Assembly (NCBI RefSeq): GCF_018139625.1
Contig: NZ_JAGSOH010000079.1
Span: 1 to 34,236 of the forward strand
Length of the DNA stretch: 34,236 nt
Source: Actinospica acidithermotolerans
GTDB taxonomy: Bacteria > Actinomycetota > Actinomycetes > Streptomycetales > Catenulisporaceae
Reading direction: 5' to 3'
Part shown: positions 32,009 through 34,236 of the stretch, piece after piece
Numbering within the stretch: position 1 is the first letter of the stretch
Layout: each line of letters starts with the position of its first letter
Translations under genes and position numbers: made by a program
Notes under the pieces: model-generated
What the model was told of the DNA's origin: nothing
The model's database searches: none
What the model saw: only the letters and a program-made list of their open reading frames with translations

Positions 32009-33172
32009 TCACGCTGTGTGCCCCTCGACGTCAGGCAAGGTCATCTCGTCCAATGGGTGGAATCGCGTGGGGTTCGCGATTTCTGACTTCCGACGCGGAC
32101 CCCGCGCCACCGTGCCCTGAACAACTACCGCTCGACCTGCGCGATGCCATGTCCAGGCTTCCTCGTACGCGCTGATCGAAAGCCGCACATCGACCTCCGT
32201 CTGCCTGCCCCTGTAAACCGTGGAAACGGAGACAACCCCGTAGTCGTCGTTGTCACATCGAAACTGCACGATGGGACCGGAGAGCGTTCGAGGGATATTT
32301 CTTCGGTCGTGCTGAAGTTTGCGCGCAGTCAGATCGATAAGCTCGCTAGATTCCGAGGGAATGAGAATACTCTCTGGAATCCTTCCCGGAGGTTGGATTG
32401 CTGAGCCCCATTCGACTCTCGTCTCAACCTCCGCCACTGACCGTTGGCGCAATATGTTAGATAGCGCACTACAGAACTCCCGACTAACACCGCGATAAAC
32501 AAGCTCATGGACCTGTGTCGTCGTCGGTTCGACAGCGGCAGCTACAACGACTTCGCTCAGCGCTTGGAGAGACTGAGCAAAGGTACGCACCACTCGCCGC
32601 TCAAATGGCTCCGGTGGCGTCTGATAGAAAGGCGGAGCATCTAAGTCGTCACCAAGCTGCGGCTGATGTACATCGGGATCCCCTGGCTCTGCGATTGGGA
32701 CCATGACGGGAATGATGAAAGATCCGCGTTCAGTGTGGCCCATCAAGGTGTCACGAATGACGTCATCGCCAGCCTTCGCGTAGTTGCCAGCAATCTCCGC
32801 CCGCTCCCTCCGGGCCGTCGTCGCTGAAGCGCGGAGCATGTTCTTGGCGTCAGTGATGATGCGACTCGCATCATTGATGGGAATAGCGTCTACGATCTGC
32901 CCGTCATTCACCGCGCGAAAGTACGCGACATCATAGAGGCGGAATTTAATTGCGCGGAGCACTCTATCTTTCGGCCTGCACTCTACAGCCGCAATCCTCT
33001 TAAGTAGCCCTTCCGCTAGATCGTCCTCTAGCCCAAAAGGAACAGCTACCCTGTCTTCACCAAGGCCCCACATGCGCCCAACAGGGCCACTCCCTAGAAT
33101 TGTCCATCCAGTGTTCCGGAAGTAGGCTTCAATTTCAGATGCCCCGGGAAGCGAAATGATATTTTGGTTCAT
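32009..33172 (-). CDS. Hypothetical protein, partner of the DUF4365 gene
   Basis: A 387-residue soluble protein I do not recognise. Visible segments: IEAYFRNTGWTILGSGPVGR near the start, a charged stretch DVAYFRAVNDGQIVDAIPIND, a helical segment NMLRASATTARRERAEIAG, and a C-terminal beta-rich part (IVQFRCDNDDYGVVSVSTVY). No catalytic motif was identified. Its DNA is visibly lower in GC than the rest of the window (many A/T third positions), suggesting acquisition from another source. ATG 33172 overlaps the TGA of the DUF4365 gene as ATGA, so both products are probably made in fixed ratio. It lies in the cargo slot near the right end of the element. Confidence 0.75.
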   Translation of the reverse strand: MNQNIISLPGASEIEAYFRNTGWTILGSGPVGRMWGLGEDRVAVPFGLEDDLAEGLLKRIAAVECRPKDRVLRAIKFRLYDVAYFRAVNDGQIVDAIPINDASRIITDAKNMLRASATTARRERAEIAGNYAKAGDDVIRDTLMGHTERGSFIIPVMVPIAEPGDPDVHQPQLGDDLDAPPFYQTPPEPFERRVVRTFAQSLQALSEVVVAAAVEPTTTQVHELVYRGVSREFCSALSNILRQRSVAEVETRVEWGSAIQPPGRIPESILIPSESSELIDLTARKLQHDRRNIPRTLSGPIVQFRCDNDDYGVVSVSTVYRGRQTEVDVRLSISAYEEAWTWHRAGRAVVVQGTVARGPRRKSEIANPTRFHPLDEMTLPDVEGHTA

Positions 33173-33687
33173 ATCGATACACCTGACCCTGAGCTGAGGT
33201 GACCCGAGATGACGTCATCTCTCCACAGGGTAAGTGTTTCAGCATGCAGTCGCTGGCTCTTGGGGACGGTGACGCTTCCAGATTCACTCGTTTGATTGAC
33301 TCGCACCCAAAAAGCGGCCGCGGTCAGATGGGTTCCTGTATCGTGATGGCGAAGCCATGCAGCTTGCTCATCTGGATCTAGCATGACGATGACAAAATAT
33401 ACCGGCACGAGACACCTATTCCATTTCTCGCGCCATTCGGGTTTCGCTTCCCACGAAGCGGTTGTTCCGCCGTCTATCCGGAACTGACCCGTGCACTTCA
33501 GCTGGACCCGCACAGGTCCTTCTGCGAACCATATGGTGCCATCCACCGCCAGGACGTCTCCGTCTGGCTCCGTCTCATCAAAACCCACACCGGCCTGGCT
33601 GCATACTGCGCGCATATATGCCACCCCAAAGCGGCCTTTAGCGGCGGTCGCAGACAGCGTGGCTGTCTCGGTCCCCATGTGGTGCAT
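33169..33687 (-). CDS. DUF4365-family protein (PD-(D/E)xK-like)
   Basis: A protein of about 172 residues. The segment AKGRFGVAYMRAVCSQAGVGF, then D-G-D-V-L-A-V-D, then VRVQLKCTGQFRI matches what I know of DUF4365: a restriction-nuclease-like core with an acidic residue and a Q-x-K motif (V-Q-L-K). WFAEGPVRVQ precedes the Lys. The C-terminal half (VPVYFVIVMLDPDEQAAW) completes the beta-sheet core. I place the start at Met 33687, with Met 33678 as alternative; the ORF open to 33912 has no family-like text before that and the ribosome site is weak. It is the promoter-proximal gene of a two-gene unit. Nuclease or nucleic-acid-processing activity is an inference. Confidence 0.7.
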   Translation of the reverse strand: MHHMGTETATLSATAAKGRFGVAYMRAVCSQAGVGFDETEPDGDVLAVDGTIWFAEGPVRVQLKCTGQFRIDGGTTASWEAKPEWREKWNRCLVPVYFVIVMLDPDEQAAWLRHHDTGTHLTAAAFWVRVNQTSESGSVTVPKSQRLHAETLTLWRDDVISGHLSSGSGVSI

Positions 33688-33922
33688 CTTGGCAGAGGCC
33701 TGCCATACGCGAAAGGGCTGGTAGCCGAGCAAGTGCGCCGTTGCATGCGCCTGTGTACCAACGACGACGAGCGGTTCCAAAGTAACCGTTGATGCGTGCG
33801 AGACTCTTGCAGCGTTGTGTTGGCGCTCGTGAGACGTCAGCACGCCATTATGTCCGCACGGCCCATAGTCCCGCCGACGCTGCCAGTGCCAACCCATGCT
33901 GGGCCGATCCACCCCTCCAAGA

Positions 33923-33943
33923 TCGTGTCACGCCTGTGTCAGG
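33923..33943 (+). promoter_or_regulatory. Candidate integrase arm-type sites, right end
   Basis: TCGTGTCACG (33923-33932) and CCTGTGTCAGG (33933-33943) lie in tandem about 98 bp inside the right attachment repeat. They share TGTGTCA/CGTGTCA cores and orientation with the exact pair at 20251-20272. The ~10-bp spacing is one helical turn. Confidence 0.45.
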
Positions 33944-33993
33944 GCCGCTGATCGACGGTGCGATCTGATGCGCGCCAGTGATAGAAAGCAGTT

Positions 33994-34029
33994 GAGCCCC
34001 CGCTCTGCGTTTCCGCAGTTCGGAGGCTC
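33994..34029 (-). terminator. Hairpin supplied by the element downstream of tRNA-Tyr
   Basis: On the minus strand, an inner perfect stem CTGCG-GAAA-CGCAG lies inside outer arms GAGCC/GGCTC-type pairing. It begins 13 bp beyond the tRNA 3' end (34043) and shares plan and partial sequence with the hairpin at 20083-20118 at the original flank. Confidence 0.65.
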
Positions 34030-34041
34030 ATTCTTGCTGGT

Positions 34042-34091
34042 GTGGCAGATCCAGGATTCGAACCTGGGTAGCTTGCGCGACGGATTTACAG
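34042..34091. repeat. Right attachment site within tRNA-Tyr
   Basis: A 50-bp perfect copy of 20131-20180. It covers the tRNA from the anticodon loop to its 3' end, plus one base. The tRNA stays intact because the element side restores the same bases. Integration at the anticodon loop with the repeat running to the tRNA 3' end is the common pattern for this class of integrase. Confidence 0.93.
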
Positions 34092-34123
34092 TCCGCTCCC
34101 ATTGGCCGCTCGGGCAATCTGCC
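34043..34123 (-). tRNA. tRNA-Tyr (anticodon GUA)
   Basis: An 81-nt tRNA on the minus strand. The acceptor stem GGCAGAT pairs with ATCTGCC, with A as discriminator base. A D-arm CCC/GGG, an anticodon loop CTGTAAA with GTA at 34087-34089, a variable region of about 12 nt and a T-arm CCAGG-TTCGAAT-CCTGG are all present. It hosts the element's attachment site. The genomic CCA is not encoded. Confidence 0.96.
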
Positions 34124-34157
34124 TGGGATGACCACCCCTTGCGGGGCGACCTCGGAA

Positions 34158-34188
34158 AGATTACCTCATGGCGGGGGGTGCTTCGCAA
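34158..34188 (-). promoter_or_regulatory. Possible tRNA-Tyr promoter
   Basis: On the minus strand TTGCGA (34183-34188) is followed after 19 bp by TAATCT (34158-34163), about 35 bp before the tRNA 5' end. The spacing is longer than ideal, so only the -10-like box is reasonably supported. Confidence 0.3.
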
Positions 34189-34236
34189 CCGGCTTTGGGG
34201 TGGGGAGCACGGCGGAGGGTCTGGGCAGGTCAGGGG

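Larger units (their letters stand above)
20131..34091. mobile_element. Integrated AICE-like element in tRNA-Tyr, about 13.9 kb
   Basis: The element is bounded by a 50-bp perfect direct repeat (20131-20180 and 34042-34091) made of the 3' half of tRNA-Tyr. Its gene set is that of an actinomycete integrative and conjugative element: tyrosine integrase and excisionase next to one end, a Prim-Pol/ATPase replication module, a KorSA-like GntR regulator, and an FtsK/TraB-type transfer ATPase. The last is truncated, so autonomous conjugation is unlikely. Cargo lies just inside both ends. Several genes in the right-end cargo have lower GC than the rest, suggesting separate acquisition. Confidence 0.92.

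Noticed and set aside
33688-33912. N-terminal extension of the DUF4365 gene
   Set aside because: The extra 75 residues show no domain and lack a ribosome site; the family-like text begins at Met 33687 or 33678.

Overview
The window comes from a high-GC actinobacterium. Supporting signs are the strong G/C third-position bias, frequent GTG starts, large secreted surface proteins, a candidate Nur box matching the Streptomyces consensus, and an integrated element with the gene set of an actinomycete integrative and conjugative element (AICE). A Streptomycetales or Catenulisporales type genome fits best, but the genus cannot be fixed from the sequence alone.

Positions 1-7802 are ordinary chromosome: a TrmB/LuxR-type two-HTH regulator, a group II truncated hemoglobin, a GNAT acetyltransferase, a GMC flavin oxidoreductase next to a phytanoyl-CoA-dioxygenase-like Fe(II)/2-oxoglutarate enzyme, a NiCoT nickel/cobalt permease preceded by a near-perfect Nur operator (6621-6641), and an AqpZ-like water channel. 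Positions 7918-17584 are dominated by three paralogous secreted proteins (about 850-950 residues). Each has a signal peptide, a right-handed beta-helix, a PKD-like domain and three copies of a ~120-residue 'LDTR...GYY' module; the second and third are divergently transcribed. Between and after them lie small or poorly characterised genes and several perfect hairpins.

Positions 20131-34091 are an integrated element of about 13.9 kb, bounded by a 50-bp perfect direct repeat. The right copy lies inside an intact tRNA-Tyr(GUA) gene (minus strand) and the left copy is the displaced 3' part of the same gene. Inside are a tyrosine integrase and excisionase, a ten-copy mirror-symmetric array of a 12-bp motif (candidate origin or initiator/regulator site), a split replication module (Prim-Pol plus a Walker-A ATPase), small Cys-rich and membrane proteins, a PAPS-reductase-like PP-loop protein, a GntR/HutC regulator with two operator repeats and a GNAT protein. 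Cargo sits just inside both ends: a possible Abi_C/HEPN-like gene plus a small conserved gene on the left, and a lower-GC, ATGA-coupled DUF4365 two-gene unit on the right, which is the best candidate for an undescribed defence system.

The FtsK/TraB-type transfer ATPase is broken. Only the part from the Walker B region to the C terminus remains, joined out of frame to the front part of another element gene, and no Walker A half exists in the window. The element therefore looks able to excise and perhaps replicate, but not to transfer itself. Both the original tRNA 3' flank and the element carry a hairpin of the same plan just downstream of the tRNA end, so integration seems to restore the tRNA and to supply a replacement terminator. 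No CRISPR array, rRNA or transposase was seen.
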